Positions 49,961 through 58,297 of a stretch of 64,000 nucleotides of DNA are shown here, piece by piece (the stretch's first letter is position 1; each line of letters begins with the position of its first letter). Source of the stretch: Bradyrhizobium barranii subsp. apii (GTDB lineage: Bacteria > Pseudomonadota > Alphaproteobacteria > Rhizobiales > Xanthobacteraceae). Under the pieces are notes generated by a model that worked only from the letters and a program-made list of their open reading frames with translations, was not told the origin of the DNA and did not search any database. The translations under genes were made by a program, and so were the position numbers. The stretch covers positions 6,508,501 through 6,572,500 of the forward strand of contig NZ_CP096255.1 of assembly GCF_011516635.5 (NCBI RefSeq), written 5' to 3'.

Positions 49961-50119
49961 CTATTTGCAGAAACTATGCGCGAGCGCGATCGACAGCCTG
50001 CCATGGCCGCGGCTTCGCGCAAGCTTCTCGGCCGCAGCCTCATTGCCGCCAGCCTCGGCCAGCAGGACCCGCGCGCCGGCACAGAACGCAATGGCTAGCA
50101 GCATCAGTCCTTTCAGCAT
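49961..50119 (-). CDS. Tiny secreted or membrane protein, 52 residues
   Basis: ATG at 50119 with AGGAG upstream. MLKGLMLLAIAFCAGARVLL is a signal-peptide-like segment with a Cys. The rest, AEAGGNEAAAEKLARSRGHG then RLSIALAHSFCK, is charged. It precedes the 38-residue protein gene by 10 bases. No family recognised. Confidence 0.55.
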   Translation of the reverse strand: MLKGLMLLAIAFCAGARVLLAEAGGNEAAAEKLARSRGHGRLSIALAHSFCK

Positions 50120-50228
50120 TTTGGAGCGTCTCCTATTGCCGGCTATTCCAGCGGCCGTCGGCGAGCCGGTTGATGCTCTTCCGATCTCAGCTTGCCGAGG
50201 TCAGCGGTCAAGCTTCGTAGATCGCCTT

Positions 50229-50269
50229 GAAGGTCGGGGGTTCAATCCCCTCAGCCGGCACCAGCGCTT
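50229..50269 (+). repeat. Island attachment site, right copy
   Basis: A perfect 41-base copy of the tRNA-Thr 3' end and the next bases (46450-46490). The tRNA 5' half is absent here, so this is the att remnant, not a second gene. It marks the right border of the island of about 3.8 kb. Confidence 0.85.
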
Positions 50270-50279
50270 GGTGGAAACC

Positions 50280-50693
50280 TCAGCTTGCATTCTTTGGCGC
50301 ACTGCTTTGCTGAAAGTGCTCCGCACCACTGATTTCGACCCAGCCATGTTTCGACTGCTCGAAAACCGATCTTAGCGGAGCCGGGAAATTCGGGTCCGCC
50401 ATCGCGCCGACGGCGACGCCGATCATCCCTGGCAGATTGTCCGCCTTCCAGTAGACCGTCGAACCGCAATGGGTGCAAAAATAGCTGCGGACCTTGCCGC
50501 CGCTCGCGGCCTTGCGAACGTATTCGCTTGGGGTCCCCGAGATCGTGACGGCCTCAGCCGCGTAGAAGGCACCGACGCCGAAGGGCGCACCGGTTCGGCG
50601 CTGGCAGTCCATGCAGTGACAAGCAACGACCGCGCGGGATGGCCCCGCGAGCGACAATGCAACGGCGCCACAACTGCATCTGGCATCGATCAT
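50280..50693 (-). CDS. GFA family protein (glutathione-dependent formaldehyde-activating-like)
   Basis: 137 residues. Zinc-binding cysteine pattern CSCGAV (Cys6, Cys8), CHCMDCQRRTGAPF and FCTHCGSTVYW of the GFA/CENP-V superfamily. Family members bind zinc and may interact with glutathione, but their physiological activity is mostly unknown. It sits just outside the right border of the island. Confidence 0.9.
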   Translation of the reverse strand: MIDARCSCGAVALSLAGPSRAVVACHCMDCQRRTGAPFGVGAFYAAEAVTISGTPSEYVRKAASGGKVRSYFCTHCGSTVYWKADNLPGMIGVAVGAMADPNFPAPLRSVFEQSKHGWVEISGAEHFQQSSAPKNAS

Positions 50694-50713
50694 CGCGCCT
50701 CCCTACCTCGCGC

Positions 50714-52546
50714 TCACTCCGTGCCCACCTCGAACGCCAGCAGCACGTTGCCGGCGACGCCGCTCCATTGGCCGTAGCCGGAATTGGTGTAGAGCATGCC
50801 GCCGGCGATGACCGGTCCGGGACCATCGATCGCGCCGCCATGGGCGGGGACGCCGTTGACGGCCTTGTAATCCTGCGCGGTGTCGAACTCCCAGAGCAGC
50901 TTGCCGTCGCTGGCATAGGCACGCAGGAAGCCGCTGACGCCGCCGGAGAACACGACGCCGGGGATCAGGCTCACCGCCGCCGACAGCGCGGGGCTGCATT
51001 GGAGACGATCGCCGCAGGCGACCGGAGGCACCTCCATCACGACTGTCCCGTTGGCGAGATCGAGCCCGAACAGGCCGCCGCCTTGCGTGGAGTCGAGACG
51101 TCTGGTGCCGTCACGCAGGAAACGCACGTCGGAGTTCGCGACATAGATGCGATCCTGATCGGCCGCCGAGCCCCATTCGCTGCCGCCAAGCGCACCGCCC
51201 TTCCCGATCCGCGTCTGCCACAGGATCTTGCCACCGTCGTCGGGATCGAACGCGTGCACGACGCCGGATTTCTGTGCGATGGCAAGAACGCGCCTGCCGT
51301 CGCGCAGGGTCACCAGGATCGGCGACTGGCCGAAATCGTGGTCGGGTCCGTGATCCTCGGGACAATTGGTCTTGTCCACGCCGTAGCATGCCACGACATA
51401 AGCGTCCTTCGGCGTGGCCTGCTGGCTCCAGAGCAGCTTTCCCGTCGCAAGATCGAAGGCGAGAATCGCGTCACTCGTCGCGGATGGCGGATTCGAATAG
51501 GAATTGCTGGTCGCGACATAGATCGCGCCGCGCTTCACATCGATCGTCGGCGCCGACCAGATCGCGGCACCGGACGGGCCGAACAGCTGGACGCCCTTCG
51601 CGTTCTTGTCGGTCGGATGCGGCACTTCCGGGATCGTATAGGCTTGCCAGACCGGCTTGCCGGTCGCGGCGTCCAGCGCCACCACGCTGCCGCGGAAGGT
51701 GCAGCATTCGTAAGAGGCTTGCGAGCCGGCGGCTTCCTCGAGCGAGGACAGCGGCACGTAGAGCACGCCGGAATGCAGCACCGGCGCGCCGGTGATGCGC
51801 GCGGCCGGATGCTCCTCGACCTTCGTCTTCCAGATCAACGCCCCCGTCAGCGCGTTCACGGCATAGGCGTTGGCACGCAAATCACCGAAGAAGATCGCGA
51901 ACTGATCGGAGCCGGGAAGCGGTGCGACCGTGATCGCGGCGCGCACCGCCGCATCGATCGCGAACGTCCACAGCGTGCAGCCGGTTCGCGCATCGAGCGC
52001 ATGCACCTTGCGGTCGGTGCCGCCGATGAACAGCAGGCCGCCCATGATCGTCGGCGGCGCAAAGGATACCGAGGCGCCGGGAAACGCGTAGGCCCATTTC
52101 AGCCGCAGGCGCGGCACCTGCGCCGCGGTCAGGCCCGCCATGTCAGCCGGCTGGAAGCGGCTGTTGTTGAGGTCCACGCCCCACCCGTTCCAGCGTGGAC
52201 CGTCGAGCGGTTGCGGAAAGCCGCTGATCTGCTGCGTGCAGCCGCCCTGCCCGTCAGACGCGCTGTTGATTGCGGCCTTGCCGGTGACGAAAGCAGCAAT
52301 CGCGCGACGCTCGTCGTCGCTGCGCTCCTTCGCCATCGCGGCCATGCTGCCGGAGGTCAGCGTCCCCAGCACGTGATCAAACGACATCGCCTGCATGGCG
52401 CCGCGCGCGGGCGCGCGGCTCTGGGCATCGCCGGCATCGTGACATTGCGCGCAATGCGCTGTGTAGAGCGCGGCGCCGTCCTGCTGCGCCAGTGCCGGCG
52501 TGGAGCACCAGATCAACAGAGCCGCTACGGCAAAACTCGGCCTCAT
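50714..52546 (-). CDS. Cytochrome c/PQQ-propeller dehydrogenase (polyvinyl-alcohol dehydrogenase-like)
   Basis: 610 residues from ATG at 52546 (CCGGAG; ATG at 52561 possible). Signal peptide about 1-20 (ending ALAQ). A heme c motif CAQCH is at 32-36, followed by a short cytochrome domain to about 110. The rest is a PQQ-type beta-propeller, with WTFAID, LYVPLSSLEEA, ECCTFRGSVVALDAATGKPVW, AIYVATSNSY and GGVSGFLRAY repeats, including adjacent cysteines ECC. It should oxidise an alcohol in the periplasm and pass electrons to its own heme. Polyvinyl alcohol is only one possibility. Confidence 0.88.
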   Translation of the reverse strand: MRPSFAVAALLIWCSTPALAQQDGAALYTAHCAQCHDAGDAQSRAPARGAMQAMSFDHVLGTLTSGSMAAMAKERSDDERRAIAAFVTGKAAINSASDGQGGCTQQISGFPQPLDGPRWNGWGVDLNNSRFQPADMAGLTAAQVPRLRLKWAYAFPGASVSFAPPTIMGGLLFIGGTDRKVHALDARTGCTLWTFAIDAAVRAAITVAPLPGSDQFAIFFGDLRANAYAVNALTGALIWKTKVEEHPAARITGAPVLHSGVLYVPLSSLEEAAGSQASYECCTFRGSVVALDAATGKPVWQAYTIPEVPHPTDKNAKGVQLFGPSGAAIWSAPTIDVKRGAIYVATSNSYSNPPSATSDAILAFDLATGKLLWSQQATPKDAYVVACYGVDKTNCPEDHGPDHDFGQSPILVTLRDGRRVLAIAQKSGVVHAFDPDDGGKILWQTRIGKGGALGGSEWGSAADQDRIYVANSDVRFLRDGTRRLDSTQGGGLFGLDLANGTVVMEVPPVACGDRLQCSPALSAAVSLIPGVVFSGGVSGFLRAYASDGKLLWEFDTAQDYKAVNGVPAHGGAIDGPGPVIAGGMLYTNSGYGQWSGVAGNVLLAFEVGTE

Positions 52547-52650
52547 GGCGTTCTCCGGCATCGTCGACACGCGACCCAAAGATCGCGTCACACAACCTGA
52601 AGTGTATCGCCATTGCGATCGCGGACGCAATGGAGTTCCGCCTGCGTCCG

Positions 52651-53364
52651 TCACGTCGCCGTGGCCATGCGGATACGATCGGGCAGTTCATCCAGACGCC
52701 ATAGGGCAAGGCTCTTGTCGCGCCAGCCACCACCGCCCTCCTCGCAACGCTCGTTGATCAGCGCTCGCGGCGACGGCCAGTTGAACGGGGCCTTCTCCAT
52801 GTTCAGCGCGCGCCAATCGCCATCCGTGCAATCGCGATTTGCATCCCATTCGGGAAACGTCGTGACCAGCAGGAAGCCCGCGCCGCTTTCGGCAAAGCGG
52901 GCCACGGCGCAGGCGACGTTGTCGAAGCTCAAATGAACCAGGCAGTCCCGGCACAGGATGACATCCGCGCGCGGCAGCACATCGCGCGTGATGTCGGCAA
53001 CGAGAAACCGGCCCGACAACTCGCCGCCAGCCACACGCCGGCGATTGGTCTCGATCAGCGACGGCACGATGTCGATGCCGGTGTAGTCGAGGTCGAGCTT
53101 AATGCGGCCGATCCAGCCGGCATCGCCGCAGGGCGCATCGAGCAGCGAGCGCGCGCCGAGCCGTTGCAGCAGCGGAGGAAGCTCCTCCCGGATCGCGGCG
53201 GTCGCCGGGTCCTCCGAGCCGAGGCCCGAGACGGATGTGGCCGCGCCCCACAGGTTGGTCCGCTCGATCCGCTCGAACCGCGCGGCGAGATCGAGGCCGT
53301 CAAAGTTATCGCGGTCCGCAACGAAGCGCTCATGGGCGAGCACGGGTGGACGATTGGTGATCAT
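52651..53364 (-). CDS. Class I SAM-dependent methyltransferase
   Basis: 237 residues. Motif I region LLDAPCGDAGWIG (about 74-86), motif II TGIDIVPSLIETN, and ADVILCRDCLVHLSFDN. The end AFNWPSPRALINERC and LALWRLDELP are unrecognised. A small-molecule methyltransferase; no partner tells the substrate. It is on the same strand as the next methyltransferase upstream. Confidence 0.87.
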   Translation of the reverse strand: MITNRPPVLAHERFVADRDNFDGLDLAARFERIERTNLWGAATSVSGLGSEDPATAAIREELPPLLQRLGARSLLDAPCGDAGWIGRIKLDLDYTGIDIVPSLIETNRRRVAGGELSGRFLVADITRDVLPRADVILCRDCLVHLSFDNVACAVARFAESGAGFLLVTTFPEWDANRDCTDGDWRALNMEKAPFNWPSPRALINERCEEGGGGWRDKSLALWRLDELPDRIRMATAT

Positions 53365-53445
53365 CGGGCGGGACTCGCGTCAAGATTCCGTCGCAAGCAC
53401 ACTATACAGCCGACGCGTCGCCTCCGAAATCGCCAGCCGCTTCCC

Positions 53446-54165
53446 TCAGGCCGCCTTCTGCCACTCCATGATGTGGAAATAGGGCACGCGGCGATGAACG
53501 GCATTCCTCTCGGGATCGCCGCCTGCGGGCTCCGGCTCGACGAACAGACGCAGCTGAAGGCCGTGATCGAGCAACAGCGTCATGTAGGTGCTGAGCGGAC
53601 GATGCCAATTCTGGACGCGGATGCCGCGCCAGCTCACCCAGATCGGCCGCTCCTCCATGTAATGGTCGATCGAAAAGCGCGGGATACCCTCGCCGTCCCG
53701 CGTCCATCCGTCGGGCTGCCCTGCGGTGTTGAAGCTGGTCAGGTTGGCGATCAGCAGCGTGCCGCCCGGCCGCAGCGCCGCCACCATCTTCGCGATGGCC
53801 GCGCCGAGGTCGGGCATGTCGATCAGGCTGAGATAGCTGACGACCAGGTCGAATTCCGCACTCAGCTCCATCGTCTCGGCGCGGCCGAGCCGATAGTTGC
53901 CGGTCGGGTCCAGCTCCCTGGCGCGCGCAAGCAACGCTTCGGTCGGATCGAGGCCGGTGGTGCGGATGCCGGCGCGCTGCATGATGCGGCAGAAGCGCCC
54001 CTCCCCGCAGCCGACGTCGAGCGCATTGCGAAAGCCGCGCCTTTCGATCCGCGCCCGCATCGGCGCGTCCAGGACGAAGCGGCGGCCGTAGTCGCCGTCT
54101 TCTCCCTGCTCGACGATCCAGGCGGCCGCGGACGCGGTCCAGCCGTCGCTGACGTCCTCGTTCAT
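53446..54165 (-). CDS. Class I SAM-dependent methyltransferase
   Basis: 239 residues from ATG at 54165. Motif I ALDVGCGEGRFCRIMQ, TGLDPTEALLARAREL (motif II acid), DLVVSYLSLIDMPDL and LRPGGTLLIANL (motif post-I). It resembles UbiE/Coq5-like small-molecule methyltransferases. It lies 80 bases upstream of the other methyltransferase on the same strand, possibly one operon. The substrate is unknown. Confidence 0.87.
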   Translation of the reverse strand: MNEDVSDGWTASAAAWIVEQGEDGDYGRRFVLDAPMRARIERRGFRNALDVGCGEGRFCRIMQRAGIRTTGLDPTEALLARARELDPTGNYRLGRAETMELSAEFDLVVSYLSLIDMPDLGAAIAKMVAALRPGGTLLIANLTSFNTAGQPDGWTRDGEGIPRFSIDHYMEERPIWVSWRGIRVQNWHRPLSTYMTLLLDHGLQLRLFVEPEPAGGDPERNAVHRRVPYFHIMEWQKAA

Positions 54166-54265
54166 GGGGCGACCTTCGGGAATGGAGTCGGCCGCGCGCA
54201 TCGCGCTGCGCGGCTACTGACCACGGATTGGATCAGAGTTCAACATGAGGTAGCATGCAGCCCGC

Positions 54266-54379
54266 ATGCGCTCGACCACCAGCAAAGAGAAGGCCAAAAT
54301 CGTTGCCGGCGCCGTGACGGCCGTCGTCATGACGGCCATGCTCATGGTGTTCGCGCTCGGCCTCTTGCTTCCGCATTAG
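54266..54379 (+). CDS. Tiny membrane protein, 37 residues
   Basis: ATG at 54266. MRSTTSKEKAKIVAGAVTAV begins with a charged, Thr/Lys-rich segment and then one hydrophobic span (VVMTAMLMVFALGLLLPH). The ribosome site is weak. Single-span membrane protein of unknown role. Confidence 0.45.
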   Translation: MRSTTSKEKAKIVAGAVTAVVMTAMLMVFALGLLLPH

Positions 54380-54417
54380 GCGCGGTGAGCGCGGCGGACG
54401 AGTGCCGCCGCACACAC

Positions 54418-56115
54418 TTACGCCGCGCGCACGGTCCGCAAGAATTTTCCGACTTCGTCCTTCAGCCGGTTGCTGTCGGTCGCCAGCATCTTGGCGGTCG
54501 AAAGCACCTGCGAGGACGCCGAGCCGGTCTCGGCCGCGCCGCGCTGCACGTCGGTGATGTTGGTGGAGACCTGCTGGGTGCCGTGAGCGGCCTGCTGCAC
54601 GTTGCGCGAGATCTCCTGGGTCGCGGCGCCCTGCTCCTCGACGGCCGCGGCAATGGTCGACGACACCTCCGACAGCCGCTCGATCGTCGCGGAGATGTCG
54701 CGGATCGCGTTGACGGATTCCTGGGTCGCGGTCTGGATGCCGGAAATCTGCTGGCTGATCTCGCCGGTCGCCTTCGCGGTCTGCTTGGCCAGTGTCTTCA
54801 CCTCGGAGGCGACGACCGCGAAGCCGCGGCCGGCCTCGCCGGCGCGTGCCGCCTCGATCGTGGCGTTCAGCGCCAGCAGGTTGGTCTGGCCGGCAATGGT
54901 GTTGATCAGCTCGACCACATCGCCGATCCGCGTCGCCGCGATCGAGAGCTCGCTGACCCGCTCGGTCGTGGTGCGCGCCTGGGTGACGGCCTCGCCCGCC
55001 ATCCGCGCGGATTCCTGCACCTGCCGGCTGATCTCGTTGACCGAGGACGACAGCTCCTCCGTGGCGGTCGCCACCGACTGCACGTTGCCGGTGGCTTCAC
55101 CCGAAGCGACCGCGACCACCGAGGTCAGCTCCTGCGCGCGGTGCGCGGTGGTGGCCAGCGTCGAGGACGACGCTTCGAGCTCGGTGGACGCCGAGCCCAC
55201 CGTCTCGATGATCTCGCCGACCGCACGTTCAAAGCCGTCGGCCAGGTTGACCATGTCACGGCGGCGCTGCTCGGCAGCCTGCTTCTCGATCTCGAGCTGC
55301 GCAGCCTTGAGGCGTTCGACCTCGAGCGCGTTGGTCTTGAAGACTTCGACGGTCCTCGCCATGTCGCCGATCTCGTCGCTCCGGTCCTTCTCGGGCACCT
55401 CGGTCTTGAGATCGTTGCGGGCGAGACCCTCCATGGCGAGCTTGAGCCGGGCGATCGGCCGGGACATCGCATTGAGGCCGATGAACAGCGCGATCGCGAT
55501 ACCGACGATCAGGCCGCCGGCGCTGACGCCGATCACGGTCCAGGTCGCGGATCTGGCGTCGCGGTTGATGGCTTCCTTGCGGGTGCTGACTGCCTGTGCG
55601 GACTCGGTCACGAACTGGACGATGCGTGCGAGGGCCGCGTCCAGCACCGGATCGCACTCCTTGTGCGCACGTTCGGCGGCCTTGGCATTCTCCTCCACGC
55701 TGCTTGCCTGCGCACCGGCCTGAAGTACCGGATCGCAGCTGGCGAACGCGGCCTTCAGCTGGTCCCCGATGCTCTTGACCTGGCTGGCGCGCGACGGGTC
55801 GTCCTGCACGGCCGCATCGAGGTACTGGCCGATTTCGCTACGGTTCTGGTTCGCGATCTTGAGACGGCCAGCGTTGCCCGCCTCCGTCGCCTCGGTGAAG
55901 ACCGCATAGAGCGCGGCATGATAGGTCTCGGCGCGGCGCTGGGCCCGCGTCAGGTTGAGCGCCGAGGATTGCGCGGCGGAGAGTTCGGCAAATCCGTCGA
56001 CGGTCGCCGAAAGTTCACGCGCGGCGAAGCCGGCGACGGCAAGCATCGCGCATCCCATCACCGCCACGATCAGTGCGACCTTCCACACGATTTTCAGATT
56101 GTTCAAAAAGCTCAT
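54418..56115 (-). CDS. Methyl-accepting chemotaxis protein
   Basis: 565 residues from ATG at 56115. TM1 about 12-32, a periplasmic ligand domain about 33-205 with two Cys (SCDPV and ECDPV), TM2 about 205-226, HAMP, then the long signalling coiled coil. The hairpin tip is in AGEAGRGFAVVASEVKTLAK. It receives an external signal and signals to CheA/CheW. Ligand unknown. No che genes are nearby. Confidence 0.93.
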   Translation of the reverse strand: MSFLNNLKIVWKVALIVAVMGCAMLAVAGFAARELSATVDGFAELSAAQSSALNLTRAQRRAETYHAALYAVFTEATEAGNAGRLKIANQNRSEIGQYLDAAVQDDPSRASQVKSIGDQLKAAFASCDPVLQAGAQASSVEENAKAAERAHKECDPVLDAALARIVQFVTESAQAVSTRKEAINRDARSATWTVIGVSAGGLIVGIAIALFIGLNAMSRPIARLKLAMEGLARNDLKTEVPEKDRSDEIGDMARTVEVFKTNALEVERLKAAQLEIEKQAAEQRRRDMVNLADGFERAVGEIIETVGSASTELEASSSTLATTAHRAQELTSVVAVASGEATGNVQSVATATEELSSSVNEISRQVQESARMAGEAVTQARTTTERVSELSIAATRIGDVVELINTIAGQTNLLALNATIEAARAGEAGRGFAVVASEVKTLAKQTAKATGEISQQISGIQTATQESVNAIRDISATIERLSEVSSTIAAAVEEQGAATQEISRNVQQAAHGTQQVSTNITDVQRGAAETGSASSQVLSTAKMLATDSNRLKDEVGKFLRTVRAA

Positions 56116-56360
56116 AACAGCCGCCCCAATGCTTCTGCCGACGCATAATCCCAGCAACGGGCATTGGAACCGGCGGACGTTAAGATTTGATGCCAAATCC
56201 CCCGAGTAGTCTTACGGAAAAATAACTATTCGGGTGATCGGCGTAAGCCTCGTGTAAGCTTCTGCCTGTTTTGGGGGCGTGATCCGGACATGACCGGCCG
56301 GAACCGGTCGCCGACGTCAGTCGTTGTCGGCCCATGCGGATCAAGGAAGAAAACCGAAAC

Positions 56361-56552
56361 ATGTTTCTGCTGGCGACGGTGACGCTGTGCTGTGTCGCCG
56401 TGGCCGGCACCGTTGCGCTGTTCGAGCTGGCACCAGCGCCGGCTCCGGCAACGCAGGTCGCCGAACGCGCGGCGATCGACGTTACGGCTCCGACACCAGT
56501 CCGGGTGGTGGGGGCGCCGTTCGAGCCCAACATTAACCCGCGCGAGCGATAG
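56361..56552 (+). CDS. Small exported or membrane protein
   Basis: 63 residues from ATG at 56361 (GGAAGAAAA upstream; ATG at 56334 possible). Hydrophobic start MFLLATVTLCCVAVAGTVAL, then a Pro/Ala-rich linker and FEPNINPRER. Signal-anchor type. No family recognised. Confidence 0.5.
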   Translation: MFLLATVTLCCVAVAGTVALFELAPAPAPATQVAERAAIDVTAPTPVRVVGAPFEPNINPRER

Positions 56553-56555
56553 CGC

Positions 56556-56720
56556 TCACGTCGGCGATGCCTCTGTGCCTGCCTCGGGCCGGCCTTGGGC
56601 CCGCGCCAATTCCTCCACGAACGCGATCACCTCCGCCCGCTTGTCGGGCGGCAGCGACAAGAACGCACGGACGAGCCTCAGGCCCTGCGCTTCGTCCGAC
56701 TCGTCTAAATTGACGTCCAT
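56556..56720 (-). CDS. Small hypothetical protein, 54 residues
   Basis: Minus-strand frame reading MDVNLDESDEAQGLRLVRAF, then LSLPPDKRAEVIAFVEELAR. This helical pattern resembles the C-terminal tail of small regulators in Bradyrhizobium. The frame extends further upstream without a better start, and the ATG at 56720 has GGGGA directly against it. Moderate-to-low support. Confidence 0.4.
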   Translation of the reverse strand: MDVNLDESDEAQGLRLVRAFLSLPPDKRAEVIAFVEELARAQGRPEAGTEASPT

Positions 56721-56822
56721 TCCCCACTGTCGGGCGAGCGGGAAAAATATGCAATCCCCAGCCGGACACCTCCTTGATTCGGCCGGCCACCTTTGCTGGA
56801 ATAGCTCCAACAGAGGTGGACC

Positions 56823-57212
56823 ATGAAGTGGATCAGCGAGCGCGACGCACTGATCGCGCAGACAATGGCCTTCGTCCAATCGGTAACCGGCAAGAAGGGT
56901 GACTTCCATCCGCCGGAGAGACCGACGGCTGTACCGGACGTGCCGGTGGGGACCGTCACCGTCGAGACCGTGGCGGTCGAGACATTGGCGGTCGAGATCA
57001 AGCCGCCGCCAGTCCCGCTCGCCCCGCCCGTCATGATCCCGCCAGCACGGACAAGCGGCGATTTCCGCTCCGAGATGCAGGCCCGCATCGCCAATTTCCG
57101 CAAGCATCAGGAGCGATTCGAGCGTGAGCGGGAGGAGTATTGCGCGGCGACCCTGACCAGGCTCCGCGCGGCCATTCGCGACCCCTCCCTCCGTCCGCCA
57201 GCCGAAAACTAA
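56823..57212 (+). CDS. Conserved hypothetical protein with a VET repeat
   Basis: 129 residues from ATG at 56823 (ACAGAGGTGG). N-terminal helix MKWISERDALIAQTMAFVQSV. The middle has a short repeat, TVTVETVAVETLAVEIKPPP, then a Pro-rich linker. The C-terminal helix is RSEMQARIANFRKHQERFER, coiled-coil-like. No signal peptide. Function unknown. Confidence 0.6.
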   Translation: MKWISERDALIAQTMAFVQSVTGKKGDFHPPERPTAVPDVPVGTVTVETVAVETLAVEIKPPPVPLAPPVMIPPARTSGDFRSEMQARIANFRKHQERFEREREEYCAATLTRLRAAIRDPSLRPPAEN

Positions 57213-57233
57213 GGCCGACGGTCGATCAGACAC

Positions 57234-57353
57234 CTACAGCCAGGACCAAACCAACCAGAGATTGGCCGCACAGGCGCTGAGCAATCCCAGCGTCAGTGGC
57301 AGCAGCATGTGCCCGCAGCAGGTCTTGAGGTCGGTCGTCATGGCCGAAAACAT
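57234..57353 (-). CDS. Tiny membrane protein, 39 residues
   Basis: ATG at 57353 (GGAATCAGCGG upstream; ATG at 57341 is an alternative). MFSAMTTDLKTCCGHMLLPL, then TLGLLSACAANLWLVWSWL, a single hydrophobic span with a CC pair before it. No family recognised. It is convergent with the conserved protein at 56823. Confidence 0.45.
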   Translation of the reverse strand: MFSAMTTDLKTCCGHMLLPLTLGLLSACAANLWLVWSWL

Positions 57354-57508
57354 CCGCTGATTCCGGCAAATGAGTCCCAGGGATTCTTTTTTTTGGGATT
57401 CAGGACTCGTTAAAGACTCAGGGCCCGCGGCTCCGATCACGCCCCCGTGATCGCCCCGGAACCCCCTGCCCCGTGAAGCCGTTAACGCGCTTTCCGGGAG
57501 CGGGAAGA

Positions 57509-57763
57509 ATGCCCTACGCCCTGTTCTGCAACGACGCCCAAATCAGCAAGGCCTATCCCAGCGAGGCCGACGTCTGGCAGCTCGCGCAGCAAAGCGGCCT
57601 CGTCGTGGATGTCAGCACCGACGACCAGGGCCACGGCCCGCGCCGGGTCCTGGACAATGATTACGAGATCAAGCCCTGCCGGGCCGCCCAAGGCGAGGAC
57701 CCCGCCAGGAACAAGGCCGAGGCCGAGCAGCAGTCGAGGATGGAGCTTGAGCTGAATTCCTGA
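57509..57763 (+). CDS. Conserved small hypothetical protein
   Basis: 84 residues from ATG at 57509 (GGGAGCGGGAAGA). MPYALFCNDAQISKAYPSEA, then VWQLAQQSGLVVDVSTDDQG and YEIKPCRAAQGEDPARNKAE. Two Cys, no signal peptide. The pattern is familiar from Bradyrhizobium small proteins, but I cannot name a domain. Confidence 0.65.
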   Translation: MPYALFCNDAQISKAYPSEADVWQLAQQSGLVVDVSTDDQGHGPRRVLDNDYEIKPCRAAQGEDPARNKAEAEQQSRMELELNS

Positions 57764-57803
57764 GGTTCGGCCGCAAGCCCGGGGTATGTCAGCAAGGGAT
57801 CTC

Positions 57804-58046
57804 TCAGGGGGTCGCGGTCGCCAGCGAGGCCTGCTCGCCCGCGAGCACCACGCAGGCCTTGCGACGGTGCAGCCCGCGGATCGCGCCCGTTACCTTCAGC
57901 ACCTTGCCGGACGGGCAGGAAGCGTCCTTGACGAAGGCCACCTCATAGGGTGCCAGCATCAGAGGCTCGGATTTGAGGATTGTCTGTGCAGCGCACGGCA
58001 GGGAGATGAAGCACGAGAGCACTACTGCCGACACAAAGATACGCAT
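57804..58046 (-). CDS. Secreted small protein (DUF6719-like)
   Basis: 80 residues from ATG at 58046. Signal peptide 1-20 (ending CAAQ). The mature part reads TILKSEPLMLAPYEVAFVKD then ASCPSGKVLKVTGAIRGLHR and a final Cys, a pattern I associate with DUF6719 (D-x-S/A-C-P-x-G-x-x-K-x-V-T-G). Function unknown. A GACGACGGAC leader gives a poor ribosome site. Confidence 0.65.
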   Translation of the reverse strand: MRIFVSAVVLSCFISLPCAAQTILKSEPLMLAPYEVAFVKDASCPSGKVLKVTGAIRGLHRRKACVVLAGEQASLATATP

Positions 58047-58129
58047 GTCCGTCGTCCCACCAGCCCGGTAATTCTCATATAACGCCTTCCGGAGCGCGAG
58101 TTCCGTAGGCGGCAAAAATTATTTTTGCT

Positions 58130-58258
58130 TTACGCCAGTCCCATGACGCGCGTGAGAACGCGCGCGCCAGACCGTTTGCTTGCAAATGACGCGCCAGATG
58201 GTTCACGCAAAGCAAACAACAGGCAGGCAAACAAGGGCCTGGCAAACGAAAGGCCGGC
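58130..58258. repeat. Hairpins and short CAAAC iterations
   Basis: GACGCGCGTGAGAACGCGCGCG forms a hairpin at about 58143-58165. GCAAAC occurs repeatedly in 58203-58250 (AGCAAACAAC, GGCAAACAAG, GGCAAACGAA). No gene is visible. It sits between two genes on the minus strand, upstream of the DUF6719-like gene. Confidence 0.4.
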
Positions 58259-58270
58259 GTGAGCCGGCCC
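58243..58270 (-). terminator. Rho-independent terminator for the outer membrane protein gene
   Basis: On the minus strand GGCCGGC-TCAC-GCCGGCC followed by TTTCGTTT, 28 bases after the stop at 58298. Confidence 0.75.
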
Positions 58271-58297
58271 TTGTCAGGTCGTGGTCGCTGTTGGGCG

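Noticed and set aside
50221..50270. A second tRNA-Thr gene
   Set aside because: Only the 3' part of the tRNA is present; the D-arm and anticodon are missing. It is an attachment site copy.
52933..56148. A 1071-codon plus-strand open frame
   Set aside because: It is the antisense shadow of two methyltransferases and a chemotaxis receptor, with Arg/His/Gly-rich content and no motifs.
56556..57233. Longer minus-strand protein of 225 residues
   Set aside because: Most of it is antisense to the better supported gene at 56823-57212; only the last 54 codons look protein-like.
58196..58258. CRISPR-like spacing of CAAAC units
   Set aside because: The units are only 6-9 bases long, irregularly spaced, and fewer than five; no cas genes are present.
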